Assembly: GCA_030145625.1 (NCBI GenBank)
Contig: JAQYVF010000008.1
Location: forward strand, 1 to 64,000
Origin: Desulfocapsa sp.
Lineage (GTDB): Bacteria; Desulfobacterota; Desulfobulbia; Desulfobulbales; Desulfocapsaceae
Direction: 5' to 3'
Length of the DNA: 64,000 nt
The position numbers and the translations under genes were made by a program. Below the pieces are notes generated by a model. That model did not search any database, was not told where the DNA came from, and saw only the letters and a list, made by a program, of their open reading frames with translations. Below, piece by piece: positions 39,791 through 49,764 of this stretch. The stretch's first letter is position 1. Each line of letters opens with the position of its first letter.

Positions 39791-40803
39791 GGATGTAAAA
39801 TCGTTATCTTTTTTAGCAGCTGGGCGGCATAGGGATCGATGTTGTCGGGTGCACAGTGGGTCAGTTGACCACAGGCAGCGCAGACAGCATTCTCTTTTCT
39901 GTTGCCTCGCAGGTGTTCCAGGCGATGGTTATGAAGGGGGAGGGCCTGCCAGATTTCTTTAAGGCTCTCTTTTTTAACATCACCAATCTGGAGTTTTCTG
40001 GCCCAGTCGAGAAAACAGAGACTGACTGTACCGTCGGAGTTGACCGCCATTGAGTAAAAGATATAGGGGCAGGTCATCACTTCACTGATGGGTTGGTCAT
40101 AGATGCCTTTGGTGATGTCGATGCCGAGTTTTTCCTGGATGTCGAACTCTGGCCAACAGGGCGCAATGTTTTCGATGAATATTCGGTCGGCATAGTTGCC
40201 GAAGGTGCTGTAAAATAAGTCCTTATCGTTGTCTGAAAGGAAGTCACCAGCAATTTTGATACAAATTTCGCAGCTCCCTTTCATCTCATAAAGTCGTTTA
40301 ATGTTCTCTACAAATTTTTGAAAATTTACTTTGGTGCGGGTGAATTCGAGAAACTGCTCGTCACTGAGACCGTCCACAGAGATATTAATACGGTCGAGAC
40401 CTGCTTCCAATGCAGGCTTGATTCTCTTGGGAGTCAGCAGTGAGCCGTTGGTAGTGGTGTCGATTGATTCTACACATCCAGAGTCTTTGGCGTACTGGAT
40501 CATGTCACCAAAGCGGGGGTTGAGAAAGGGTTCTCCTTCTTTATAGAGTCTGAGGACCTTTACTGGCCGGTCAAAGTCCCTAAGGTCATCGATGATCTTT
40601 TTGTAGGTGTCGAAATCCATGTTTCCCTGCCAGCGGCCAGCGCTGCGAATCAGCTCTTGATCACCGTTGGGACAGAATTTACAGCGGAAATTGCAGGCGC
40701 TGGAGGGATCGACAAAAAGGACGAAGGGGGTTGACAGGGGAATTACCTTTTCGAGACGGGTTCTGCCTTCCTGATTGATGCGTGGTTTGATTTCAGCTTT
40801 CAT
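39787..40803 (-). CDS. Radical SAM/SPASM-type protein
   Basis: CNFRCKFC; C-terminal CPYIFYSMAVNSDGTVSLCFLDW...CAACGQLTHC. Confidence 0.9.
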   Translation of the reverse strand: MKAEIKPRINQEGRTRLEKVIPLSTPFVLFVDPSSACNFRCKFCPNGDQELIRSAGRWQGNMDFDTYKKIIDDLRDFDRPVKVLRLYKEGEPFLNPRFGDMIQYAKDSGCVESIDTTTNGSLLTPKRIKPALEAGLDRINISVDGLSDEQFLEFTRTKVNFQKFVENIKRLYEMKGSCEICIKIAGDFLSDNDKDLFYSTFGNYADRIFIENIAPCWPEFDIQEKLGIDITKGIYDQPISEVMTCPYIFYSMAVNSDGTVSLCFLDWARKLQIGDVKKESLKEIWQALPLHNHRLEHLRGNRKENAVCAACGQLTHCAPDNIDPYAAQLLKKITILHP

Positions 40804-40817
40804 TTTTCTGTGCCAAG

Positions 40818-41702
40818 CTATGAATTGAGAACCTGGCCGGTGATGGCCTCGAATGTCGCGTTGTTTCCCCAGTAGGACATTGGCTCATAATTAGGATAGG
40901 GGTAATATCCCAGGTTCAGTTGGATGGAGGCTTGAGTATTTTTGATGTGTTTTTGAACTAATTGGCGTACCGAAACAGGTTTGCCGCTGCAGATGTTGAT
41001 GATGCCGTCAAAATCGTTATTTTCAAGAATGGTCGTAATTTTTTCGGCCATGGTTTCGACTGGAAGGTAGTCGCGGAGTTGTTCACCTCCGGACATATTA
41101 AAGATATTCTCTCCTCTTTTGATGGCCTGATCAAGCAAGGGCAGAAGGCTTTTGGGGTTCTGTCCTGGGCCGTGCATATAGAAGAGCCTTCCCCATTGTA
41201 ATCGAAAAGGCACACTTTTTTGAAGTTCCTGTAGGTATTTTCTTAAAAAATCCTTGGCCATGGCATAGGGGAGGACGGGGGCACTGGGCATCTCTTCTGA
41301 GAGGCAGCCTTCCTGCATGCCATACTCGAAACAGGTACCGGAAACGAAAATATTCGGAATTTTTCTTTCAGCAATCGTTCGAAGAAACTTCATGTCGCCA
41401 GGCAGCAGTGCATCTATATGTGCCAGGGATCGGTAGTCGTCCAGGTTTGACCAGGCCAGGTGGACGAGGGCATCGAATTGTTCGGCAGGGATGTGTTGAT
41501 AAGAGGATTCGTCATGAATGTCGCAAGAGATGATGCGAACACCTTCAGGCCAGGAATCACTCGGACTGATCGCAGTAGCAGGACGGATCAGGAGGGTCAC
41601 TCTGTGACCTCTGTCAAGGAGTACTCGGAGCAAATGTTTGCCGATAAATCCTGTACCACCTGTCATGAGAATATGCATGCACATCTTATCGGTTTTCTGC
41701 AA
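40818..41702 (-). CDS. NAD-dependent epimerase/dehydratase (possible CDP-hexulose reductase)
   Basis: ILMTGGTGFIGKHLLRVLLDRGHRVTLL, PYAMAKDFLRKYL. Confidence 0.85.
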   Translation of the reverse strand: MQKTDKMCMHILMTGGTGFIGKHLLRVLLDRGHRVTLLIRPATAISPSDSWPEGVRIISCDIHDESSYQHIPAEQFDALVHLAWSNLDDYRSLAHIDALLPGDMKFLRTIAERKIPNIFVSGTCFEYGMQEGCLSEEMPSAPVLPYAMAKDFLRKYLQELQKSVPFRLQWGRLFYMHGPGQNPKSLLPLLDQAIKRGENIFNMSGGEQLRDYLPVETMAEKITTILENNDFDGIINICSGKPVSVRQLVQKHIKNTQASIQLNLGYYPYPNYEPMSYWGNNATFEAITGQVLNS

Positions 41703-42246
41703 AATGAAAGGGGGATTTGAAGTCTTTCAATAAGGGGAATGAGAGATCACGAGGTGAAATGCTCGGATTGCGATCAGGCCAGGAAATGCCTGCAGAATCC
41801 CAGCGGATGCCCATGTCATGCTTGGGAGCATACAGGCTGGATACCTTATAGTGCATGGTCGCCCTGTCACTGGTGACATAAAATCCGTGTGCCAATCCTT
41901 TCGGGATGTAGAGCATATTTCTTTTCTCTGCGCAGAGTTCAACCAGGAAATGCCTGCCGAAAGTGGGGGAGCCCTGTCTGAGGTCCAGCACTGCATCGAC
42001 AATGTTTCCTTCGCTGCAGTAGACCAGCTTGTTGTGATCTTGGGGGGGAGTTTGAAAATGGAGCCCACGCAGGACCCCGTGTCGCGATACAGAGTAATAT
42101 TCTTCTTGCCAGTCTGTGCAGAGGTTTATTGTTCTGAACGCCTCCTGATGATAGGTTTTTATGAAAATGCCCCGGTCGTCCTCGATGACCTTCGGGGCAA
42201 TTTCGTAGCAACCGGGAATTTTTATCTCCTTCAGAGTCAGCTGCAT
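41686..42246 (-). CDS. dTDP-4-dehydrorhamnose 3,5-epimerase (RmlC)-family protein
   Basis: [39 protein letters not shown]. Confidence 0.9.
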   Translation of the reverse strand: MQLTLKEIKIPGCYEIAPKVIEDDRGIFIKTYHQEAFRTINLCTDWQEEYYSVSRHGVLRGLHFQTPPQDHNKLVYCSEGNIVDAVLDLRQGSPTFGRHFLVELCAEKRNMLYIPKGLAHGFYVTSDRATMHYKVSSLYAPKHDMGIRWDSAGISWPDRNPSISPRDLSFPLLKDFKSPFHFAENR

Positions 42247-43589
42247 GATGTCTTCACAAAATCTACTATGGTCTCGATTATATAGTCGAGCATTTCAGAG
42301 GTGAGACCGGGGTATACACCCAGCCAGAAAGTGTCTCTCATGATACGGTCTGTTACAGCCAGATCTCCAATGACACGATATCCCTGGCCGGTGGAGCGCA
42401 TCTCGTCGAAACAAGGATGTTTGATAAGGTTGCCGGCAAAGAGCATCCGGGTCTGTATTCCTTTTTTTTCCAGATGTTGAACAATTTCATCCCGTCCGAA
42501 AGATGCTTCCGGTTTGACTGTGAGCAGAAAACCAAACCATGAAGGGATTGACTCTTCAGTGGCCTCGGGGAGAATGAAGGTGTCTTGAAGATCATGAAGT
42601 CCATCATGGAGCTGTTGCCAGTTTTTGATACGTGCCTCGGTAAAACTATGCAGTTTCTTGAGTTGAGCGCAGCCTATGGCTGCCTGCATTTCCGTTACTT
42701 TCAGGTTGTACCCAAAGTGGGAATACACATATTTGTGGTCGTAGCCACTGGGAAGTTCACCGTACTGTTTGTTGAAGCGCTGGTGGCAGCTGTTGTCGCT
42801 GCCACCAGGACACCAGCAGTCACGGCCCCAGTCTCTAAACGACTCGACGATACGCTTCAAGAGAGGGTTGTCGGTATAGACGGCGCCTCCTTCCCCCATG
42901 GTCATGTGGTGGGGAGGGTAAAAGCTGGAGGTACCAAGATGGCCTATGGTTCCTGTTCGTTTCCACTCTCCGTCTATCAGGTATGTTGATCCGAGAGCAT
43001 CGCAGTTGTCTTCTATCAGCCAGAGATCATGACGGTCGCAGAAAGATTTGAGAGTGCGCAGATCGAAGGGGTTGCCAAGGGTATGGGCAATCATGACCGC
43101 TCTTGTTCGTTCCGAAAGAGCGTTGTCGAGCTGGCGAATGTCAATATTGTAGGTAGGCAGGGTTACGTCGACGAATACCGGGATGGCTCCAAACTGGATG
43201 ATCGGGGCTACCGTTGTGGGAAAACCTGCTGCTATTGTAATGACTTCGTCCCCTGGTAAGATACTTTTTTCTTCGAGCTTATGAGAGGTTAGAGTCATGA
43301 AGGCGAGTAAATTTGCTGAAGAGCCGGAGTTGACAAGTGAACAGTGGCCAATTCCCAGATAGTGGGCGAACTCCTTTTCAAACTGTTCGGCGTAACGCCC
43401 GGCCGTCAGCCAGAAATCCAGAGAGGAGTCTATGAGGGATGCCATTTCCTCCTCGTCGTAGACTCTGCCTCCATAGGGGATATAGTCCCCGCGAGCGTAG
43501 GGTCTTCTGTCGGCCTGGACCTGACGCTGGTAGGCCACTGCTGCTTCAATGGCCTTTTGCCTTAATGTTTCGCGTGTATTCTTACTCAA
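42237..43589 (-). CDS. rfbH: CDP-6-deoxy-4-keto-glucose 3-dehydratase (E1/RfbH family)
   Basis: [17 protein letters not shown] (His replacing the PLP lysine) and [17 protein letters not shown] Fe-S cysteine cluster, hallmarks of E1. Confidence 0.93.
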   Translation of the reverse strand: MSKNTRETLRQKAIEAAVAYQRQVQADRRPYARGDYIPYGGRVYDEEEMASLIDSSLDFWLTAGRYAEQFEKEFAHYLGIGHCSLVNSGSSANLLAFMTLTSHKLEEKSILPGDEVITIAAGFPTTVAPIIQFGAIPVFVDVTLPTYNIDIRQLDNALSERTRAVMIAHTLGNPFDLRTLKSFCDRHDLWLIEDNCDALGSTYLIDGEWKRTGTIGHLGTSSFYPPHHMTMGEGGAVYTDNPLLKRIVESFRDWGRDCWCPGGSDNSCHQRFNKQYGELPSGYDHKYVYSHFGYNLKVTEMQAAIGCAQLKKLHSFTEARIKNWQQLHDGLHDLQDTFILPEATEESIPSWFGFLLTVKPEASFGRDEIVQHLEKKGIQTRMLFAGNLIKHPCFDEMRSTGQGYRVIGDLAVTDRIMRDTFWLGVYPGLTSEMLDYIIETIVDFVKTSCS

Positions 43590-44677
43590 AGTGTGTCGCC
43601 TGGGGATTGTTTTTGTACCAGTGCTTCGTAAGCGTTGATCTGCTTCAATGTCAGAGCTCGCATATCAACACCACTTTTTTGCTGTGTTTTGTACCAGTTG
43701 ATGGTCCACTCCAGAGCAATATCAAGATTGAAGACAGGCCGCCAGTTTAGTAGACTGCTGGCTTTGGAACAGTCAAGTTTGAGAGTTATGGCTTCATGCG
43801 GATGGGGGCCTGGAGCGACAGACCATTGGGCTTCATCTCCCCAGAGGGTAGCAGATTTCTTTATGACTTCTTCGACAGTGCATATATCTCTTTCAGAAGG
43901 TCCGAAATTCCAGCCGCTGCAGTAGTCCTGGCTTTTTTGCGACATCTTTTTTGCCAGCAGGATATAGCCTCTTAAGGGTTCCAATACATGCTGCCACGGA
44001 CGGATGGCCTTGGGAGCTCTGATGTGCAACGTGTTTTCAGAAGAGAAGGCACGCACCATGTCGGGAATCAAACGATCTTCCGACCAGTCACCTCCACCAA
44101 TCACGTTACCGGCACGCACTGTGGCAATCTGCACTTGCGCCTGCGATAAATAGGAATCTCGGTACGCAGCGGTCACCAGTTCGGCACATCCCTTGCTGCT
44201 CGAATAGGGGTCATGTCCTCCCATGTTGTCTGATTCCCGATAGCCCCAAAGCCATTCACGGTTTTCGTAGCATTTGTCGCTTGTCACAACAATGGCTGCC
44301 CTGACAGAGGGTGTCTGGCGGACGGCTTCCAGGAAGTGGGCCGTCCCCATTACATTCACCTCATAGGTTTCGATCGGAGATTGGTATGATTTTCGCACCA
44401 GTGGCTGTGCCGCCAGGTGAAAGGCGATTTCTGGTTGTGCTTTTTGCATTTCCCGGGTCAGAGACTCAAGGGAGCGAATATCGTTCGTGCAGGATGATAT
44501 CATTTCTCCTAGAGAGGTTATTGCAAAGAAGTTAGGAGAAGTTAAAGGAGAGAGTGCATAACCAAAAACATTTGCTCCGAGATGGTTGAGCCATAGGCTC
44601 AGCCATCCTCCCTTGAAGCCGCTGTGTCCTGTGATAAAAACAGACTTGTCTTGCCAGAAAATATCCTTCATTTCCAT
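43586..44677 (-). CDS. rfbG: CDP-glucose 4,6-dehydratase
   Basis: [34 protein letters not shown]; between rfbF and rfbH. Confidence 0.93.
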   Translation of the reverse strand: MEMKDIFWQDKSVFITGHSGFKGGWLSLWLNHLGANVFGYALSPLTSPNFFAITSLGEMISSCTNDIRSLESLTREMQKAQPEIAFHLAAQPLVRKSYQSPIETYEVNVMGTAHFLEAVRQTPSVRAAIVVTSDKCYENREWLWGYRESDNMGGHDPYSSSKGCAELVTAAYRDSYLSQAQVQIATVRAGNVIGGGDWSEDRLIPDMVRAFSSENTLHIRAPKAIRPWQHVLEPLRGYILLAKKMSQKSQDYCSGWNFGPSERDICTVEEVIKKSATLWGDEAQWSVAPGPHPHEAITLKLDCSKASSLLNWRPVFNLDIALEWTINWYKTQQKSGVDMRALTLKQINAYEALVQKQSPGDTL

Positions 44678-45447
44678 ATCTTCCAGGCTGGTTGCTTGGA
44701 ATTCCAGATCGCTTCAAGATCCTGCTTATCCCTGAGTGCATCCATACATTTCCAGAAACCATGGTGTTTGAAGGCGGTAAGTTGCCGATCACGGGCCAGG
44801 CCTTCCAGGGTGTCTTCTTCCAGCATCTGGGTATCAGAATGTTCTGGGAGATAGGAGAAAATGCCAGGGCTCATGACAAAAAAACCGCCGTTAATCCACC
44901 CACCATCCCCAAGTGGTTTTTCATGAAAATGAGTGACTATATCGTCCTGATCAATACCGACCAGTCCGAAACGTCCAGCTGGCTGGACTGCGGTGACTGT
45001 AGTAAGTTTCTTCTGTTTTTTATGAAAGGCCAGGAGTTTTTGCAGATCTACATCTGCCAGTCCATCGCCGTAAGTGAGGAAAAAATCTTTTTCGCCAAGG
45101 TAGCGCCTGACCTGCTTCAGACGTCCGGCTGTTAGAGTATGAAGACCTGTGTCGACAAGAGTAACCTTGAAGTTTTCGGAGTTTGTACGATGAATGGCCA
45201 GGCTGTTGCTGGCTAAATCGACTGTGACGTCTGAGTTGTAGAGATAGTAGTTAATGAAATAATCTTTAATCATGTAGCCTTTGTAGCCCAAGCATATAAT
45301 GAAGTCGTTGAACCCTTGAGTTTCGAAGATTTTCATGATGTGCCAGAGAATAGGCTTGCCGCCAATTTCGACCATTGGTTTAGGCTTAAGGTATGATTCT
45401 TCCGATATTCTTGTACCTAGTCCGCCAGCTAATATAACAACTTTCAT
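44668..45447 (-). CDS. rfbF: Glucose-1-phosphate cytidylyltransferase
   Basis: MKVVILAGGLGTRISEESYLKPKPMVEIGGKPILWHIMKI. Confidence 0.95.
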   Translation of the reverse strand: MKVVILAGGLGTRISEESYLKPKPMVEIGGKPILWHIMKIFETQGFNDFIICLGYKGYMIKDYFINYYLYNSDVTVDLASNSLAIHRTNSENFKVTLVDTGLHTLTAGRLKQVRRYLGEKDFFLTYGDGLADVDLQKLLAFHKKQKKLTTVTAVQPAGRFGLVGIDQDDIVTHFHEKPLGDGGWINGGFFVMSPGIFSYLPEHSDTQMLEEDTLEGLARDRQLTAFKHHGFWKCMDALRDKQDLEAIWNSKQPAWKIWK

Positions 45448-45611
45448 AAGATCCTATCTGTTTGATTCCATAACGAGATTACAGGGTTTGAGCAAAATAC
45501 AAAAATGAGAGAGGTTAATAATAAATTTACTAAAAAAAATAGTAAAATGGAAATGGAAAGGGTCCAAGTCACAACTCTATTTGTGAGACTACCGGTATTG
45601 CCCGGCTACAC

Positions 45612-46838
45612 TCAATAAACACGTAACTCATCATACAATTGAACTATTCGTTCAACGGGAACACCCAATTTTATGCAGTTTTCAACTATTATGTTTTGAC
45701 TCCCGTAGCTGGAGACCACCAATGTTGTTTTTGACCAATCGATCGTAGTTATTTGCTCTGGCGTATGTATATGTATGCCACGCCATGATTTCCCATGCTT
45801 TATGGGGTCGCTGTCTATGATGGCAAAGACACTGCTGTTGTTTTGAAATAGGCTGGTTGTCTGATAGAGAAATTCTGTATGAAGTCCGGCTCCCCATATA
45901 ACGTATTGTGGAGTTTTTTCTATTTTATTCAATCTGTTGTTAACACCTTCCAGTGCATTATACCATGCTGATAGATAGCGGTATAATGAGCCTGTATCTT
46001 CCCTGTTGCCGCTAATGTCTTTAACTGTTTCATGAGGTGCAGCTAATACTCGGCAACCGTTATAATCAGGCTGTTCAAGCCATTCTTCTATTTTCCATCC
46101 ACTTCGTAGTAAACAGTTAGTTAAGCTGCGGCGACTAAAGTGGGTCATATGTTGCACAGAAAAAAAGCCATTTATATCATTAGTGATACCGTTCTCTAAA
46201 ATTGGAACTTCAACAACCAGTTGTGTACTAGGTTGGGCAATCTTTCGTAAATTATTTAATACTCTTAGGGGATTAGGTAAATGCTCCAGTACATGAAACA
46301 TGCTTATTGTGTCAATAGGCTTTTCATAAAAGAATTTGTCAAAATCACCTAAAACAAAATCTATTCGCTTCTCACTGTGGTTTTTACGTCCTCTTGTGAT
46401 TGCTTGTTCATCAATATCGATACCTACTTTTTTTATATCTTTAGGAAGGCGAGCCAGAAACTGTCCATCGTAACATCCTACATCAAGAAATCGACTACCG
46501 GCACTAAGAAGACCTTGTGCCTTTAACCAGTCAATCTGTTCAACGGGGCGACCTTCTGATGATCCATAAGATTGACCTGCTTCAGCAAATAATATTGAAA
46601 AACCATACTCTGAGTAACAAGGGTTCAGATATATAGCGAAACATTCATGACATTGATTAACTCGTACCGGTACACGTTTTGAAGAAACGGATGAGTCGCT
46701 GAAAAACTGGAAATTTTTAAACTCTGATACTGTTTTTGTATGAATTGCTCCGCAGATTGGACAAGGTCTATAATACACCAACTCTGGTATGGTCGTATTT
46801 CCAGCGTGAGAGTCAATTGCTGTCCAATGAATACTCAT
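45612..46838 (-). CDS. Class I SAM-dependent (C-)methyltransferase with C-terminal GAG domain
   Basis: CPICG...CHEC Zn-binding N-terminus, FLDVGCYDGQFLARLP, FHVLEHLPNPLRVL, C-terminal QYVIWGAGLHTEFL. Confidence 0.87.
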   Translation of the reverse strand: MSIHWTAIDSHAGNTTIPELVYYRPCPICGAIHTKTVSEFKNFQFFSDSSVSSKRVPVRVNQCHECFAIYLNPCYSEYGFSILFAEAGQSYGSSEGRPVEQIDWLKAQGLLSAGSRFLDVGCYDGQFLARLPKDIKKVGIDIDEQAITRGRKNHSEKRIDFVLGDFDKFFYEKPIDTISMFHVLEHLPNPLRVLNNLRKIAQPSTQLVVEVPILENGITNDINGFFSVQHMTHFSRRSLTNCLLRSGWKIEEWLEQPDYNGCRVLAAPHETVKDISGNREDTGSLYRYLSAWYNALEGVNNRLNKIEKTPQYVIWGAGLHTEFLYQTTSLFQNNSSVFAIIDSDPIKHGKSWRGIHIHTPEQITTIDWSKTTLVVSSYGSQNIIVENCIKLGVPVERIVQLYDELRVY

Positions 46839-47530
46839 TCTCTTTCCTGTTCCATTATTTTAAATAACAATTCTGCATGATACCAATCATCGACTGTGTC
46901 AATATCTAACACTCTCCAGCTTGGTAGTAAGACAACGGTGGTCTTCTCATTGAAGCCTTTTGACGGTTCGATCCAGGCTTTGGCATAGGCCCAATAAAAT
47001 TGACCGGCATCATGAACGGCTTCAGGGAGATCCTGAGAGCGTGAGTTAAAATGTTCTGGGAAAAACATCTTTACTCCTCCGCTGTCCTGAATGGAAAACG
47101 ATCGAAAAATAGGGTAGGTAAAACGAGTTGCCGCAAACACGCTCTCCCATTTGTCCTGATTCAGTAATGTTAATCCGTTTGCCAAATCTTGTTGTTGGAT
47201 GAAAGGTGCAGTCGCGTATATGCAACAGACTTCTTGTATATCCATTCCGGAATTAATAAGCCATTTGACAGCATGACTTATCACCTCATGGGTACCGGTG
47301 AAGTCATCAGAAAGCTCAGGTGGTCGTATAAAAGGTGTCTCGGCACCAAATTTATTGGCTACCTTAGCTATCTCCTGATCATCAGTAGAAACAATAACCT
47401 TATCAAATAATCCACTTTTCTCTGCGGTTTCAATGGAATGAGCGATAATAGGCTTTCCGGCAAAGTCGCGAATGTTTTTTCGCGGGATACGTTTACTTCC
47501 TCCCCTGGCGGGAATAATTGCAACTCTCAT
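46835..47530 (-). CDS. pseF: Pseudaminic/nonulosonic acid cytidylyltransferase
   Basis: MRVAIIPARGGSKRIPRKNIRDFAGKPIIAHSIE. Confidence 0.9.
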   Translation of the reverse strand: MRVAIIPARGGSKRIPRKNIRDFAGKPIIAHSIETAEKSGLFDKVIVSTDDQEIAKVANKFGAETPFIRPPELSDDFTGTHEVISHAVKWLINSGMDIQEVCCIYATAPFIQQQDLANGLTLLNQDKWESVFAATRFTYPIFRSFSIQDSGGVKMFFPEHFNSRSQDLPEAVHDAGQFYWAYAKAWIEPSKGFNEKTTVVLLPSWRVLDIDTVDDWYHAELLFKIMEQERE

Positions 47531-47569
47531 ATCATCTCATTGTAACTTAAAGAAGTACGTTGGTTGAAG

Positions 47570-48733
47570 TCACAGCTGTAAGGCTTCTTGCAGTGCGACA
47601 ACGACTTTATTCAACTGTTCGTCTGTCATCTTGGGATAAAGTGGTAGACTTATTGCTTCATTGTAATAGGATTCAGCTTGAGGGAAGTCACCTTGTTTAA
47701 AACCAAACCGTTGATAGTACGGTTGGGTATGTATAGGGATATAGTGAATATTCACCCCGATATCCTGTTCTCTGAGTTTTTCAAACACATGTTTTCGGTT
47801 AACGATATTTTTCTCTTGCTGCAGACGAATCACATAGAGGTGGTAGGCAGAGTATCCGTCGCTATGCTGATAAGGGATTGTCAGTGGAAAGTCAGCAAGA
47901 AGTTCATTGTATTGTTCAGCAAGGGCATGTCGTCGTGTAACATAATGATCCAATCGTTTGAGTTGACTCAGGCCCAATGCAGCCTGCAAATCTGTCATGC
48001 GGTAATTATAGCCTAGGTCTATCTGCTGGTAGTACCATGGCCCGTCAGGTTCCTGAGTCATTTGCTCGGCATTGCGGGTAATGCCATGACTGCGTAATAG
48101 CGCTATACGATTGGCGAGTTCGGTATCGTTAGTAAGGGCAGCTCCACCCTCAGCTGTGGTAATAATCTTTACAGGATGAAAACTGAAAACGGTGATATCG
48201 CTATAACGACAATTGCCAATGGGGGCATTCAGATATTTACCTCCGATGGCGTGGGAGGCATCTTCTATGATCTTAAAACCGTATTTTTGTGCAAGTGTGT
48301 GGATAGCTTGCATGTCACAGGGTTGGCCACAGAGGTGGACAGGGATAAGGATTTTTGGGAGTTGCCCCGACTGTTCAGCAGCAATCAGTTTTCTTTCCAA
48401 TGATTTTGGACAGAGGTTGTAGGTGTGTGGATCAATATCAACAAAATCAACTTTAGCACCGCAGTAGAGACCACAATTTGCTGAAGCGACGAAGCTGATC
48501 GGGCTGGTCCATAGCCAATCTCCCGGTCCCAAGCCAAGTGCTAAACAGGAAAGGTGAAGGGCAGAGGTTGCAGAATTTATGGCAATTGTATGCTTGGTAT
48601 TACAATATTCTGCTATTGCCTTCTCAAAGTGAGGCACCATTGGCCCTTGAGTGAGGAAATCAGAATTGAGGGCATCAATGACAGCATCGACATCAGCCTG
48701 AGTGATATCTTGGCGACCGTAAGGAATTGTCAC
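47570..48733 (-). CDS. pseC: UDP-4-amino-4,6-dideoxy-N-acetyl-beta-L-altrosamine transaminase
   Basis: MTIPYGRQDITQADVDAVIDALNSDFLTQGP; PLP lysine FSFHPVKIITTAEGGA; next to pseB. Confidence 0.93.
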   Translation of the reverse strand: MTIPYGRQDITQADVDAVIDALNSDFLTQGPMVPHFEKAIAEYCNTKHTIAINSATSALHLSCLALGLGPGDWLWTSPISFVASANCGLYCGAKVDFVDIDPHTYNLCPKSLERKLIAAEQSGQLPKILIPVHLCGQPCDMQAIHTLAQKYGFKIIEDASHAIGGKYLNAPIGNCRYSDITVFSFHPVKIITTAEGGAALTNDTELANRIALLRSHGITRNAEQMTQEPDGPWYYQQIDLGYNYRMTDLQAALGLSQLKRLDHYVTRRHALAEQYNELLADFPLTIPYQHSDGYSAYHLYVIRLQQEKNIVNRKHVFEKLREQDIGVNIHYIPIHTQPYYQRFGFKQGDFPQAESYYNEAISLPLYPKMTDEQLNKVVVALQEALQL

Positions 48734-48736
48734 TGC

Positions 48737-49741
48737 TTAAATCTTACCAATTTTATCGTGGTTTTTCTTAATCCACTGCCGCAAAGTTTCAATGGACATC
48801 CAGTCGGTATTGTTATCTGAACGATAGGAAAAATCTGCTGATACTTTTTTTCCATTATTTATTCGTTCAGGATCACAATCCCAGCTGTGAATTGCTGGGA
48901 GTATCTTAAAGTAGTTGTCATATTCATAGGTATATAGAGCGTCATCAGGACTGATCATCTGCTCATGAATTTTTTCGCCGGGTCGGATTCCAACTATTTC
49001 ATGTTGTGCTTTTGGGGCAACTGTCTTTGCGATATCGGTGATGGTCATGGATGGGATCTTCTTGACATAAATTTCACCACCTATCATATCTTCAAATGCA
49101 TGCCAAACCATATCAACACCTTGTTCAAGGGTGATCATGAAACGTGTCATGCGATCATCAGTGATCGGCAAAACGTCCTGTTTTGCAATGCTGATAAAAA
49201 AAGGTATCACTGAGCCGCGTGATCCCATAACGTTTCCGTAACGAACAGCAGCAAATCGTGTATTTTGCCCTCCGGCATATGAATTACCAGCTATAAAAAG
49301 CTTATCTGAAACAAGTTTGGTCGCACCGTATAAATTAATTGGGCTGCTGGCTTTATCAGTTGAAAGGGCTACAACCCGCTTAATTTTACTATCTATACAA
49401 GCATCAATCAGGTTCATTGCTCCGTCGATGTTCGTCTTTACACATTCAAATGGATTATATTCAGCTGTTGGCACTATCTTTGTTGCAGCGGCATGGACTA
49501 CGTATTCGATACCATCCAGTGCTCGATGCAGTCGTCTCTGGTCACGTACATCTCCAATAAAAAAACGAACTCGTTTGTCATTTCCGTAGAGCTTGGCCAT
49601 TTCCCATTGCTTCATTTCATCCCTGGAATAAATAACGAGCCTTCGAGGGTTGTATTTGGCAAGAGTTAATGGAATAAAAGTATGTCCAAAAGAACCAGTT
49701 CCTCCTGTAATCAGGATAGAAGAATTTGTTAGCATGTTCAT
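48737..49741 (-). CDS. pseB: UDP-N-acetylglucosamine 4,6-dehydratase (inverting)
   Basis: ILITGGTGSFGHTFIPLTLAKYNPRRLVIYSRDEMKQWEMA. Confidence 0.95.
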   Translation of the reverse strand: MNMLTNSSILITGGTGSFGHTFIPLTLAKYNPRRLVIYSRDEMKQWEMAKLYGNDKRVRFFIGDVRDQRRLHRALDGIEYVVHAAATKIVPTAEYNPFECVKTNIDGAMNLIDACIDSKIKRVVALSTDKASSPINLYGATKLVSDKLFIAGNSYAGGQNTRFAAVRYGNVMGSRGSVIPFFISIAKQDVLPITDDRMTRFMITLEQGVDMVWHAFEDMIGGEIYVKKIPSMTITDIAKTVAPKAQHEIVGIRPGEKIHEQMISPDDALYTYEYDNYFKILPAIHSWDCDPERINNGKKVSADFSYRSDNNTDWMSIETLRQWIKKNHDKIGKI

Positions 49742-49764
49742 CCTCTAAAAATCAGTTTGTTCAG

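Noticed and set aside
41818-42285. 155-aa and similar ORFs antisense to rmlC/rfbH genes
   Set aside because: Shadows of well-supported minus-strand genes in GC-richer sequence.
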